64,000 bases of DNA from Sporomusa silvacetica DSM 10669 (GCF_002257705.1 NZ_LSLK01000073.1:1-64000), one strand, 5' to 3'; shown: positions 26,324-34,923, counted from the first letter of the stretch. Numbers and translations: made by a program. Notes: a model not told the origin generated them from the sequence alone.

Positions 26324-28327
26324 CTACTGTGATGCTCTCACATTTACTTTGACATCATAAAATGTGCTTCCATTTCCCTTATCTGTTAAGCGCTGTGAAG
26401 TCAGAGTATTGACTGAACGATTGCCTGGAGCATGTTCAAGCCACCATATTCCTTCAGTAACAACAATCCCTGGCGGAATTTTAGCTGAAATTCGTAATGT
26501 AAAAATTACCTCCCCTCGTTCGTTGCTGGCAATAACAAGTTGATCATCTTTTAGCCCCATTTTTCCGGCATCATCCGGATTCATTTGCAAAAACATCTTA
26601 TTGTTCTTTGTCAGGTCTGGTCTTTCATTAAACGACGAGTTTAACAAGCGCATATCAGGCGAGTTAACCAGCCAAAATTCGGCATTATCTCCGTGCGGCT
26701 TTGTATAGTTAGGCAAAATATCGTCTTCTTGGGGATTGAGAATTTCTATTTTTCCTGAAGGAGTCCTAAACTGAGTCTTATAACCATCAGGCAGCGATAA
26801 TTCCAGTGGTCGTCCTTCCTGCAATGTTTCGAGCTGAGTACTTACCAGCCAGGAAGATGGTTTAGCCAAAATAGCATCAATTAAATCATCAGGTGATTGT
26901 TTAAAGAAAGGTTTATTGATACCCATTGCGTCTGCCAGCAAAGAAAATACCTCCCAGTTGGATTTTGCTTGCCCTACTGGCAAAATTGCAGGATAGGCGC
27001 GCTGCATTACATAGTTTCCGTAGGAGCGGTACATATCGCTGTGTTCGAGTGAGGTTGTTGCCGGTAAAACGATATCAGCATATTTCGCCGTATCAGTTAT
27101 GAAACGTTCATGAACAACAGTAAACAAGTCTTCCCGCACCAACCCCTGTAATACTAGGTTCTGATCAGGCGCAATGGCTGCCGGGTTGGAATTATATACA
27201 TATAGACTCTTAATTGGGGGATCAAGCACTTCATTTAGAGCCTGACCTAATTTATTCATATTGATACTTCGCGTTGGCTGTTCTTGAAACTCCTCATGAG
27301 TTACCATGTTAGTCGCAAAAGCCGCATCTGTAGATGTACCGGTCAACAGTCCTCCCCCCGGTTTTCCCCAGGCACCGACCACACCAGGCAAACAAGTGAT
27401 TGTTCTAACATTCATTGCGCCATTGCTATAACGGGATAAACCGCTGCCCATCCGAATAAAAGGAGCCCCTGCTGTCGCATACTGCCTGGCTATCTCTTCA
27501 ATTGTGCCAACAGCAATACCGGTTATCTCACTAACTATCTCAGGTGAATACTTCGGCAAAACAGTTGTTACTAATTCCTCATACCCTTGAACATGTTGAC
27601 CTATAAAATCCCTATCCGCCAGGTTCTCCCGTGCTATTACATGCATCATACCAAGTGCCAAAGCGCCATCAGTACCTGGACGAACAATGATCATTCGATC
27701 AGCGATTTTTGCTGTAGGTGTCTCATAGGTATCAATTAGCCACACCTTGGCTCCTTGTTTTTTGGCAATATTTATATCATGCATACTATGGATATTTGTT
27801 GCCAGCGCATGAATACCCCAAAGAATAATCAGGTCGCTGTTGTGAATCTCATTGGTGTGTGGCGCCATTGTCTGCCCCATAACAGCATTCCAGCCGTACC
27901 CTTTGGCCGGGGAACAAATAGTTCGCTCCAGGCGTGAAGCACCTAAGCTATAGAAGAACGGATGTCCGGCGTTCCGCTGCACAATCCCCATGGTTCCAGC
28001 ATATGAATATGGCAGTATGGCTTCAGCTCCATACTGAGCAATAATTCCATTCCAGTTTGCTGTAATTCGCTCAAAAGCTTCTTCCCAGGAAATCGGCGCG
28101 AATTTACCACTCCCCTTACTGCCAATCCGCCGCAAGGGCGTTATAATTCGCCGCTCTGAATGGACTGTTCGTTCATAATGAGCCATCTTCGGGCAAAGTG
28201 TTCCTCTTGTAAATGGATGATCCGGATCGCCCTCAACCTTGACAGCCCTGCCATCAGCTACGTGAACAAGTAGACCACACGTGTCCGGGCAATCATAGGG
28301 GCAGACTGAGCGTACTATTTTCTTCAT
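26324..28327 (-). CDS. Molybdopterin (bis-MGD) oxidoreductase with N-terminal 4Fe-4S
   Basis: 667 aa. The N-terminal cluster motif is CPYDCPDTC...GTLCPK (residues 7-50), followed by the Mo/W-bis-MGD fold: WEEAFERI, LSRYSNGAMN, GAWGKPGGGLL, TSLEHSDMYRSYG and the C-terminal MoPterin-binding barrel with MNPDDAGKMGLKD and ending with WWLEHAPGNRSVN. The Cys in ERTICSPA is a candidate metal ligand. It has no Tat signal and no partner subunit nearby, so it is cytoplasmic and may use a soluble electron carrier. The substrate cannot be told from sequence. ATG 28327 has GGAG at 8 nt. Confidence 0.9.
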   Translation of the reverse strand: MKKIVRSVCPYDCPDTCGLLVHVADGRAVKVEGDPDHPFTRGTLCPKMAHYERTVHSERRIITPLRRIGSKGSGKFAPISWEEAFERITANWNGIIAQYGAEAILPYSYAGTMGIVQRNAGHPFFYSLGASRLERTICSPAKGYGWNAVMGQTMAPHTNEIHNSDLIILWGIHALATNIHSMHDINIAKKQGAKVWLIDTYETPTAKIADRMIIVRPGTDGALALGMMHVIARENLADRDFIGQHVQGYEELVTTVLPKYSPEIVSEITGIAVGTIEEIARQYATAGAPFIRMGSGLSRYSNGAMNVRTITCLPGVVGAWGKPGGGLLTGTSTDAAFATNMVTHEEFQEQPTRSINMNKLGQALNEVLDPPIKSLYVYNSNPAAIAPDQNLVLQGLVREDLFTVVHERFITDTAKYADIVLPATTSLEHSDMYRSYGNYVMQRAYPAILPVGQAKSNWEVFSLLADAMGINKPFFKQSPDDLIDAILAKPSSWLVSTQLETLQEGRPLELSLPDGYKTQFRTPSGKIEILNPQEDDILPNYTKPHGDNAEFWLVNSPDMRLLNSSFNERPDLTKNNKMFLQMNPDDAGKMGLKDDQLVIASNERGEVIFTLRISAKIPPGIVVTEGIWWLEHAPGNRSVNTLTSQRLTDKGNGSTFYDVKVNVRASQ

Positions 28328-28367
28328 AAGCAATTCTCCCTTACTATTTTTTCTGCAATGAAATAAT

Positions 28368-29768
28368 TCATTTTCCTTGTTCTAACGGCAACAGTACAGT
28401 AATGGCCGTTCCTTGTCCAACATTGCTTTCTACCCGAATACTGCTATTATGCTGCTCGGCAATCCAACTGGCAATAGATAAACCAAGCCCGGTTCCACCG
28501 GTGGCCTTTGTACGGGATTTATCTACACAGTAAAACCGGTCAAAAATCCGGGTTTGCTCCTCGACTGGTATGCCGATACCGTCGTCCTGTACGGTGATAG
28601 CAAGCTGAGTCCCCTGGTGCTCAGACGTAATACGGATCGTTCCCCCAACCGGAGTATACTTTACACTGTTTTCCAGAAAAATCCGGAGCATTTGTTTAAT
28701 CAAGGCTCCATCGGCCTGGATAATGGTTGGGGCATTACCGGCTAATTCTACCTGATGCTCAGGGGCAATTAGCCTAGTCTCACGCACAACTTCGTCGATA
28801 AGCTGTTCGATTGCAAGCGGCATTTTATTTACTACCTGCTTACCTTGGTCGGCACGGGCCAAAAACAGCAATTTTTCCAGTAATGCATGCATATTGATTA
28901 CTTCTGACTTTATCGCGCTGATACCTTCTGTCAATATAGCCTCATCCTGTTTGCCCCAGCGGTCAAGCATATCAGCATACCCACTGATGACGGTTATTGG
29001 AGTACGCAGCTCATGGGAAGCATCGCTGACAAACCGGCGCTGCTGCTCAAAACCGGCTTGAATCCGGTTTAACATATGGTTAAACGTTGTGGCTAGTTTG
29101 GACAGCTCATCTCCCGCTTCGCTGACCTTAAGCCGCTTTTCCAGGTTGTCAATTTCAATCAGCTTGGCAGCTTCGGTCATATCACGTACAGGCCGCAGGA
29201 TTCTGCGACTGATATATAGTCCGGCAGCAATAGCGATTACTAAACCAAGCAAGCTTGTTCCAGCAAGGCTGGCTGCCAAAATGCGAAGAAAGTGGAACTC
29301 AGCAGAAAGTGGTCTTATAAACTGCAAAGTGTATTGGCGGTCGCCAGACCACACGAGTTGTTGTCCATAAAGGTCATCGCCAGTATGGAAATTACGAAAC
29401 TCTCTTTTCTTATCTGAAAACATCTCCCGATGCCGGGGCGGTCCATGCTCAAAATTTTTCAGATAGGGAGCGTTGTCTAACAGTAAGCGGTTTTGTTCAT
29501 CAAATATCCGTAACAATACGCCTGTTGCTAACAAATCTTGCTCTAGCAACTGCTGATTAATTAGATTGCCTGCTGCTAGATAGCGAATAACATTCTCCCG
29601 GCTACTATCCAAGTCTTTTTGTGCTTGGGTGGCGAGAAAAAACTTTACTCCACCCATAGTTAACAAACTGGTCAGGAGTAAAATACAAAACAAAATTACA
29701 GCATAAATAATCGTTAATTTTATTGATACTGGCAATTTTGTCAACCTATGCTTAATCTTTGACCACAT
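28368..29768 (-). CDS. Sensor histidine kinase (ArlS/CusS type)
   Basis: 466 aa. Two membrane segments (about 17-40 and 160-185) flank an extracytoplasmic sensor of about 120 residues. A HAMP domain follows (about 185-238), then HisKA with the phospho-acceptor in VSDASHELRTPITVISG, and HATPase with N-box FLENSVKYT, DDGIGIP and GGTGLGLSI. It overlaps the response regulator gene by 17 nt, so the two are translationally coupled. The probable target is the His-rich exported protein divergent from this operon, which hints at a metal or envelope signal. Confidence 0.95.
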   Translation of the reverse strand: MWSKIKHRLTKLPVSIKLTIIYAVILFCILLLTSLLTMGGVKFFLATQAQKDLDSSRENVIRYLAAGNLINQQLLEQDLLATGVLLRIFDEQNRLLLDNAPYLKNFEHGPPRHREMFSDKKREFRNFHTGDDLYGQQLVWSGDRQYTLQFIRPLSAEFHFLRILAASLAGTSLLGLVIAIAAGLYISRRILRPVRDMTEAAKLIEIDNLEKRLKVSEAGDELSKLATTFNHMLNRIQAGFEQQRRFVSDASHELRTPITVISGYADMLDRWGKQDEAILTEGISAIKSEVINMHALLEKLLFLARADQGKQVVNKMPLAIEQLIDEVVRETRLIAPEHQVELAGNAPTIIQADGALIKQMLRIFLENSVKYTPVGGTIRITSEHQGTQLAITVQDDGIGIPVEEQTRIFDRFYCVDKSRTKATGGTGLGLSIASWIAEQHNSSIRVESNVGQGTAITVLLPLEQGK

Positions 29769-30441
29769 AACCTACTCCTCGGACGGTGTAAATATATTTT
29801 TGTCCAAACCTTTCGTCTAACTTACTGCGTAAATAGCGGATATAGACATCAACCACATTGGTATCGCCAGTATAATCATAGCCCCATACTTCGTGGAGGA
29901 TACGCTCGCGGCTCATTACAATGTGCTTATTGCGAATGAGATATTCCAGCAAGTCATACTCCTTTTTTGTTAATGCCACCGGTTGATCGCTGACCTCAGC
30001 TTCATAACGCGCGGGATATAAGGTCAGATTGCCACTTGTGAGCGTGTCAGTCGTCAATTCATTGTGCGTTTCCTTGTTTTTGCGGAGTGCGACCCGAATA
30101 CGGGCAAATAATTCTTGAACAGCAAAAGGTTTGGTCAAATAATCATCAGCACCAGTATCTAACCCCAGGACTTTATCCTCAATCGCATCTTTGGCAGTGA
30201 CCATAATTATCGGCATATCAGATAACTCCCGGACACGCCGACATATTTCCAGCCCGTCAAGTTCGGGCAGCATAACATCAAGCACCACCAAATCAAAAGC
30301 TTCCTGTACTATCCGGTCCAAAGCGCGGCGACCATTGGTTTCAATCAGTGTCTGATATCCCTCGTGCTCTAATTCCAGTTGAAGGAACCGGGCAATCTTA
30401 AACTCGTCTTCGACGATTAGAATTCGTTTATCAGTCGTCAT
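29752..30441 (-). CDS. OmpR-family response regulator
   Basis: 229 aa. Receiver domain (1 to about 118) with ILIVEDE, phospho-acceptor DLVVLDVMLPELDG and the Lys in LTKPF; winged-helix domain with KKEYDLLEYLIRN, RERILHEVWG and VVDVYIRYLRSKLDE. The start ATG 30441 is chosen for its GGGGGGA site; the open frame continues upstream to 30504 without one. The likely binding site is a pair of 11-bp direct repeats at 30509-30530, in the divergent promoter region shared with the small exported protein. Confidence 0.96.
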   Translation of the reverse strand: MTTDKRILIVEDEFKIARFLQLELEHEGYQTLIETNGRRALDRIVQEAFDLVVLDVMLPELDGLEICRRVRELSDMPIIMVTAKDAIEDKVLGLDTGADDYLTKPFAVQELFARIRVALRKNKETHNELTTDTLTSGNLTLYPARYEAEVSDQPVALTKKEYDLLEYLIRNKHIVMSRERILHEVWGYDYTGDTNVVDVYIRYLRSKLDERFGQKYIYTVRGVGYVVKD

Positions 30442-30508
30442 ATATAATCCCCCCTTACTATATGAAACCATGTCTCCAGCTAAAAGAAAAGCGTAGTCAG
30501 CCATTTCT

Positions 30509-30530
30509 AATCTTATTTTAATCTTATTTT
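30509..30530. promoter_or_regulatory. Tandem 11-bp direct repeats, probable response-regulator site
   Basis: AATCTTATTTT occurs twice head to tail (30509-30519, 30520-30530), followed by a partial third copy AAT. One-helical-turn spacing is the normal arrangement for OmpR/PhoB-type sites. It sits between the divergent regulator and exported-protein genes. Confidence 0.65.
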
Positions 30531-30596
30531 AATGGCAGTATAAGGATTATTCGTTATTCTATATTCAAAGCACAACACGAAAGGGGATTACGTTTA

Positions 30597-30995
30597 ATGA
30601 TTAAAGAATATTTTACCACAACAAAAGAAATGTTACAGCGCCACAAAAAGAAGCTGGGAGGCCTGGTGGTTGCTGTACTGCTGGTAACAGCGCTGTCAGC
30701 AGGAGCGCATGCCATGTTCCGTATCCAGGGTGTGGTCACCGGTGTTGACACTAATAGAGTTACTGTAGCCAATTTTTTCTGGACCCGAACAGTTGACTTA
30801 ACTGGCGCTCCGGTAAATATCACCGCTATTAAGCCTGGTGACCGAATTCTTATTCAGAAAAATCTGCAGGGCAATGTCCTCTACGCTGCCAGCTTTGCTC
30901 CTGGCCCCAAATCACGGTTTGGACCCGATCATATGCGTGGACATGGAGATGCTCATCATGAGCTAGGTGGCTACCATGAAGATGGCCGTCGCTAA
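30597..30995 (+). CDS. Small exported protein with His-rich tail
   Basis: 132 aa. A basic, membrane-spanning signal or anchor (GGLVVAVLLVTALSAGAHA, about 21-39) is followed by a small beta-rich domain (FRIQGVVTGVDTNRVTVAN to GDRILIQKNL) with the look of an OB-fold/DUF5666 protein, and a C-terminal tail rich in His (HMRGHGDAHHELGGYH). The tail suggests metal binding. It is divergent from the two-component operon, with likely regulator repeats in between, so it is probably that system's target. Function otherwise unknown. Confidence 0.75.
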   Translation: MIKEYFTTTKEMLQRHKKKLGGLVVAVLLVTALSAGAHAMFRIQGVVTGVDTNRVTVANFFWTRTVDLTGAPVNITAIKPGDRILIQKNLQGNVLYAASFAPGPKSRFGPDHMRGHGDAHHELGGYHEDGRR

Positions 30996-31032
30996 GCCAC
31001 AGCCAACCCCGGTGTTACCAAGTCGCATTTGA

Positions 31033-31090
31033 CATCTGGAGAAACAAAGCAGCAACTTCTTATGAAGTTGCTGCTTTGTTTCTCCAGATG
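31033..31090. terminator. Perfect 27-bp inverted repeat, terminator-like
   Basis: Arms 31033-31059 and 31064-31090 are perfectly complementary around TTAT; core AAAGCAGCAACTTC/GAAGTTGCTGCTTT. It separates convergent genes and its right end runs into repeat copy A (shared CCAGATG). TTTGTTTC inside the arm gives a partial T-run. Confidence 0.8.
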
Positions 31091-31232
31091 GAAAGTATAA
31101 AACTTTCCCTGGATTGAACGACTAAGGCTTCTGCCGGCGACGCGCCTGGATGGCGCTAGTGCCGACTGCGCCATGGATGGCATAGCAATTCGGCCGTCCT
31201 AATGGACTTGGCACAAGCCAAGTCTTATCTTA
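31084..31232 (+). repeat. Interspersed repeat, copy A (long form)
   Basis: Runs from CCAGATGGAAAGT to CTTATCTTA. Internal hairpins: GGAAAGT/ACTTTCC, GGCGC/GCGCC, and GACTTGG-CACAAG-CCAAGTC. It differs from copy B at about ten positions. Located between convergent genes. Confidence 0.9.
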
Positions 31233-31257
31233 TAAGGCTGGAACTCTTGCCGAAAAA

Positions 31258-32196
31258 TTAAAATAGTACCGTTTGCGAATTCTTCAAGGTTTTTGTTATT
31301 CGTTCTGTAATTTTATCAGTTACACAGGGTCTGCCAATAAGCAGTGGTGAATTGACATCATGCCGCTTCCTATTTTCAAGCACAGCCTTTTCGCTGGCGG
31401 TGGCATAGCAATAAACACAGCCATGCGAGCAGCAATCATAAGCGCCGATATCTATGCTATCAATGCACTGGCAATATTCACGCTGTCCCTTTACCTTTTT
31501 CACATCAATAGCATAGCCAATAATTGTCTCAATAGTGTGCTTATTAATGCAGGCGGAATGCCTTATGCCAAATTGACTAAGCTCAGTTTGCTCAGAGCAA
31601 GTTTCGAGGGAGATGTTATTCAGCTTGGCAATCTCAGCAAACTCTTCAGCTATTTTGAACATAGTTTGGGTATCAGTCTCGCTGTCAACAATACTTTTTG
31701 TACGCTTTCTTATTTTGGCGTATAAATCAATATAGCTAAAAATACACTTGTTGGTATACCCTTTGAGTAAGTGGCACATCTTTGCAAAGGCATGAACATG
31801 ATACGCAATCGGGAACTGTCGACTGATAATGATAGGGTCATAGCGCCAGATGGTGCGCTGACTGCCTATTTTATCGCTGAGTGCTTTAAAGCTGTCAATA
31901 ACCTTTGCTTTGTCAGGCAGATTATATTCGACACTTTTGCCGTATGGAGTCATAGTCCATTGAAAATAATACGGATAGCCAAGCGCGTCTATCGTATCTA
32001 ACTTATCCATCATTGGTGCTGCGTTTTTTGTCCAAAACACAATACAATCAACAGCCTCGGTGTTAAGCGGTATTTTGCTGATTTGTTTAGGATTCATCGG
32101 ATTCCTTACATATACATAACCAGCCTTCAAACGATTTAAAAACCACTCCGAATAGAAGGCCGGTATATCGGTCCTTCTGCTTGCACTGATTATCAT
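31258..32196 (-). CDS. DUF1848 family protein
   Basis: 312 aa. It starts MIISASRRTDIPAFYSEW and contains NPMNPKQISKIPL and VDCIVFWTKN, all typical of DUF1848. A C-terminal Cys cluster, GAYDCCSHGCVYCYAT, resembles a radical-SAM-like or Fe-S binding motif, although the family is not biochemically characterised. It follows the glucosaminidase gene with only 17 bp between, probably in one transcript, but no functional link is apparent. The start is the ATG at 32196. Confidence 0.9.
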   Translation of the reverse strand: MIISASRRTDIPAFYSEWFLNRLKAGYVYVRNPMNPKQISKIPLNTEAVDCIVFWTKNAAPMMDKLDTIDALGYPYYFQWTMTPYGKSVEYNLPDKAKVIDSFKALSDKIGSQRTIWRYDPIIISRQFPIAYHVHAFAKMCHLLKGYTNKCIFSYIDLYAKIRKRTKSIVDSETDTQTMFKIAEEFAEIAKLNNISLETCSEQTELSQFGIRHSACINKHTIETIIGYAIDVKKVKGQREYCQCIDSIDIGAYDCCSHGCVYCYATASEKAVLENRKRHDVNSPLLIGRPCVTDKITERITKTLKNSQTVLF

Positions 32197-32213
32197 TCTA
32201 TTTCACCATTTTG

Positions 32214-32831
32214 TCAACCAGTTTTTTCACGCATAATTTTCGCATGGATTTTCAAAATCTTTTGTCCATAGGTCGTACCTGGTACAGCCCATTTACCATT
32301 AAGTTCAGTCCAGGTTTTCGCTCCGCCAAAGCTCTTGCTGCATTTTAAAAGATTGTACCGGGGATCAACAATTTCTTTCTTCGGCGGTTCTGTGGACGCA
32401 TAACCTAATAGATGCTGTACCTGAGCTCTGACACCGATTTGCGCTGAAATAAACCATGCTCCTCGTCCCCCATCGCCAACTGTCCCTAAACCACAATAAT
32501 TGTTCTGTAGCGGCATCACATCACCGCCATACTTAAAATTACCAGTTTCATTCAACGCCTGGGCAAATGCAACGTCAGGCCGGATGCCTTCGTCTGTAGC
32601 CTCAGTATAAAAATCGTCGACTAATTCTTCCGCTGAAACAGTAAGCGCTGGAAATGGATTCTTGCTAAACAGGTACTGCAAACATTGCTCCTTGGTCGCC
32701 AGCGGCGGCCCCATAATTGATAAATCAAACACCGTGTTGCTGTCCAGTTCATCCCCCATTAGCGGTGACCCAGCAAGCGCCACCGGCATAAAAACAAATA
32801 TAACGATAGCAACTAACACCAGAATACGCAT
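32214..32831 (-). CDS. Exported glucosaminidase-domain cell-wall hydrolase
   Basis: 205 aa with a signal peptide (ILVLVAIVIFVFMPVALA, cleavage near GSP). The mature part carries a FlgJ/LytG-type beta-N-acetylglucosaminidase domain: TEATDEGIRPDVAFAQALNETGNF contains the catalytic Glu, followed by NNYCGLGTVG, GVRAQVQHLLGYA and WAVPGTTYGQKIL. The organisation matches short sporulation or separation-type hydrolases. ATG 32831 has GGAGG upstream. It is the first gene of a two-gene unit with the DUF1848 gene. Confidence 0.92.
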   Translation of the reverse strand: MRILVLVAIVIFVFMPVALAGSPLMGDELDSNTVFDLSIMGPPLATKEQCLQYLFSKNPFPALTVSAEELVDDFYTEATDEGIRPDVAFAQALNETGNFKYGGDVMPLQNNYCGLGTVGDGGRGAWFISAQIGVRAQVQHLLGYASTEPPKKEIVDPRYNLLKCSKSFGGAKTWTELNGKWAVPGTTYGQKILKIHAKIMREKTG

Positions 32832-32937
32832 TACATTTCCTCCATAGATCCATTTTCATCAGACTATCTGCTTCACACCAATCTGCATTCTCTACAGAAA
32901 GCCTGCATTCCTCTAGCTTGTCCTGCCAGTTCAAATT

Positions 32938-32972
32938 AAAAATTCGCCTAAACCAAAAGTCTAGGCGAATTT
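32938..32972 (-). terminator. Intrinsic terminator downstream of the UAG-interrupted gene
   Basis: AAATTCGCCTA (about 32940-32950) pairs with TAGGCGAATTT (32962-32972), followed on the minus strand by TTTTTAATTTG. It lies 55 bp past the second UAG at 33028, which fits transcription through the whole interrupted frame. Confidence 0.85.
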
Positions 32973-33027
32973 AAAGAGAAATCATAGCTGCTTTATTTTA
33001 ATTCATACTGAGCCAAAACATCCCATT

Positions 33028-33462
33028 CTATATCCGCATATCCACTTGATCCCCGGGTTCCGACGCCTGCTGCTTTTTAGCATCAGTTGCCGTAGTTGTC
33101 TCATCCCTTTTTACAACTTGTACGGTCGAATGAATTTCATGCACTATTTCTATATGATAGTATCGTACATTTTTCTTTGGTACATAAGAAGAACTTCTAG
33201 AGTATTTGGACTACGGATCAATTTGTACGCTAGTATTCAAATTTGCAATACTATTCGATACCACGATAATACTGGCCAAATTAGTAATCGGGTCTAAAGC
33301 AAGTTGTTCAAGAACCTCTTCTAATAATAACATTGTAAAAATCACAACAGAGTTGCCAGCAGCTATGGTCGTCTTAGTCGAATTGGCTAATCTTCTCGCT
33401 TTTTTTTCTAATTCCTCTAGGCACAAAATAGTACAAGGATCTGGAACGTTGTGGGATTGCAT
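33028..33462 (-). pseudogene. Small gene interrupted by an in-frame UAG (or read through)
   Basis: An 83-codon frame starts at ATG 33462 (RBS AAGGAGGG) and ends at UAG 33211-33213. The same frame stays open for another 60 codons to a second UAG at 33028-33030. The first part has Cys-containing MQSHNVPDPC, a hydrophobic helix and IIVVSNSIANLN. The second reads SKYSRSSSYVPKKNVRYYHI, then an alternating beta-like EIVHEIHSTVQVVKR and a polar tail. The extension looks coding. Either a nonsense mutation split a 144-codon gene, or the UAG is suppressed. Family not recognised; the neighbours are a FliG-N-like protein and an M23 peptidase. Confidence 0.6.
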
Positions 33463-33532
33463 AAAAGTATCCCTCCTTGATTTAGTATATTCACTAAATT
33501 TTCAAGTGTCCCGTCACCTTAGCCTGCCTAGA

Positions 33533-33832
33533 TTAACGAGAAAAGCGGTTTTTATGATACGGATTTTTCTCTTTGTCGCTAATTTTACCACCATTAAATA
33601 ATTGTCGCAGGACATAAAGCGTTTCCGCAGGATTCATCTTGGCTTCATAGCCCAATTGCGCAAATTCATACCAAACGCGCTCTTGTACGTTTGGCGAAAC
33701 CTCTGCTAGCTTGCCAAATTCGGAAAAAATATTTTTAATCTCAGCACTATCCATCAAATCCATGATCTTTCTACCTTTTTCCAAACCAATCATAAAAAGA
33801 AAAACCGCTACTTTTTGTAATGGGTTCAACAT
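33533..33832 (-). CDS. Stand-alone FliG N-domain-like small protein
   Basis: 99 aa, cytosolic. It reads MLNPLQKVAVFLFMIGLEKGRKIMDLM and later SPNVQERVWYEFAQLG, resembling the N-terminal armadillo-type segment of FliG (QKAAxLLxxLG, then hydrophobic helices), which binds FliF in the flagellar basal body. Here the middle and C-terminal FliG domains are absent and the last 20 residues are basic and polar (GGKISDKEKNPYHKNRFSR). No flagellar gene is near. It sits 15 bp after the M23 peptidase gene and ahead of the interrupted small gene, so the three probably form one unit. The similarity is from memory and moderate. Confidence 0.6.
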   Translation of the reverse strand: MLNPLQKVAVFLFMIGLEKGRKIMDLMDSAEIKNIFSEFGKLAEVSPNVQERVWYEFAQLGYEAKMNPAETLYVLRQLFNGGKISDKEKNPYHKNRFSR

Positions 33833-33847
33833 GTAAGCATCTCCCTA

Positions 33848-34516
33848 CTATAGAACCATAAAACGAATAGGATCAACAGCAGTGCCATTTACTCTGACTT
33901 CATAATGAACATGTGGTCCTGTGCTTCTCCCAGTGCTACCCATATAGGAAATAATTTGACCCTTTTTCACGCTTTGACCAGCGCTAACTAGTAGGCTGGA
34001 ATTATGTCCATATATTGTTTCAATACCATTGCCATGATCAATTTGCACGATATTGCCATAGCCTCCAGACCATCCACTTTGTACAACAACACCATCAGCA
34101 GTAGCAAAAATAGGTGTACCGATACTATTGGCAATATCCATCCCCGGATGTAATTCACTACCCCCACCCCAAGGCGAACTACGCCAGCCAAAACCAGAAG
34201 TAACCTCTCCGCTTGTCGGCCAAATAGAAGGCGTAATTGCTAGCTTAGCAACCTTCTTTGTAATACTTTCAATGTCTTGACCCTGTCCACTCACACTATG
34301 CTGAATTGGTCCCTGTTTACTAAGTTCCTGCTTAACAGGTTCCTGCTCAGTTGTTGGAATACTGCTCGCACTAGTTATCTGGTGATGATTTGTGAAAATC
34401 CCTACCCCAAATATAATAAGTACGCACATTAGCGAAATCAGCCATTTGACAGAAATAGCTCTCATCCACCTACTGCCTACTTTCTGCTCGTTATGCGTTT
34501 CATCCGAACTATGCAT
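33848..34516 (-). CDS. M23 family (LytM-type) membrane-anchored peptidase
   Basis: 222 aa. One N-terminal membrane segment (WLISLMCVLIIFGVGIF) places the rest outside. A Gln/Ser/Pro linker precedes the M23 domain with metal ligands in HPGMDIANS and HVHYEVR and the GNIVQIDHGNGIETIYGH block, as in sporulation endopeptidases of the SpoIIQ/LytM type. All ligands are present, so it may be active. ATG 34516 is chosen for a GGGGAGGAG site 7 nt upstream; the longer frame to 34591 has none. It leads a likely unit with the FliG-like and UAG-interrupted genes. Confidence 0.9.
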   Translation of the reverse strand: MHSSDETHNEQKVGSRWMRAISVKWLISLMCVLIIFGVGIFTNHHQITSASSIPTTEQEPVKQELSKQGPIQHSVSGQGQDIESITKKVAKLAITPSIWPTSGEVTSGFGWRSSPWGGGSELHPGMDIANSIGTPIFATADGVVVQSGWSGGYGNIVQIDHGNGIETIYGHNSSLLVSAGQSVKKGQIISYMGSTGRSTGPHVHYEVRVNGTAVDPIRFMVL

Positions 34517-34680
34517 TACTGCATCTCCTCCCCAATAAATATAGTAGCCACAACATTTTGACAGAGCTAGGCAGCTAAATACTATGCCCAACCATCAAGG
34601 TAATAATCTGGTCAACTTACATTATAACGGAAACCCGTCCATTTTACCATTTGATGTTTTAGTCTGAATATTTTCACGCT

Positions 34681-34723
34681 CATAAAAATCAAACTGACGC
34701 CGCCTGAAGGGCGACGCCAGTTT
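34681..34723 (-). terminator. Terminator of the second CstA gene
   Basis: AAACTGACGCCGCC (34691-34704) pairs with GGGCGACGCCAGTTT (34709-34723); the minus strand continues GATTTTTATG. It lies beyond repeat copy B, so the repeat is transcribed in the cstA 3' UTR. Confidence 0.75.
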
Positions 34724-34775
34724 GCGTAATTTCTTAACCAATAACCAGAGAATTTAATTTTTAGTTCTTTCCCGT

Positions 34776-34920
34776 CCAGATGGAAAGTATAACTTTCCCT
34801 GGATTGAATGACTAAGGCTTCTGCCGGCGACGCGCCCGGATGGCGCTAGTGCCAATTGCGCCATGGATGGCACAGCAATCGGCCGTCCTAAAGGACTTGG
34901 CACAAGCCAAGTCTTATCTT
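34776..34920 (+). repeat. Interspersed repeat, copy B (long form)
   Basis: Same order as copy A: CCAGATGGAAAGT hairpin, GACTAAGGCTTCTGCCGGCG, the GGCGC/GCGCC insert, CCTAAAGG and GACTTGGCACAAGCCAAGTC, CTTATCTT. It ends 3 bp short of the cstA stop codon. Confidence 0.9.
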
Positions 34921-34923
34921 ATC

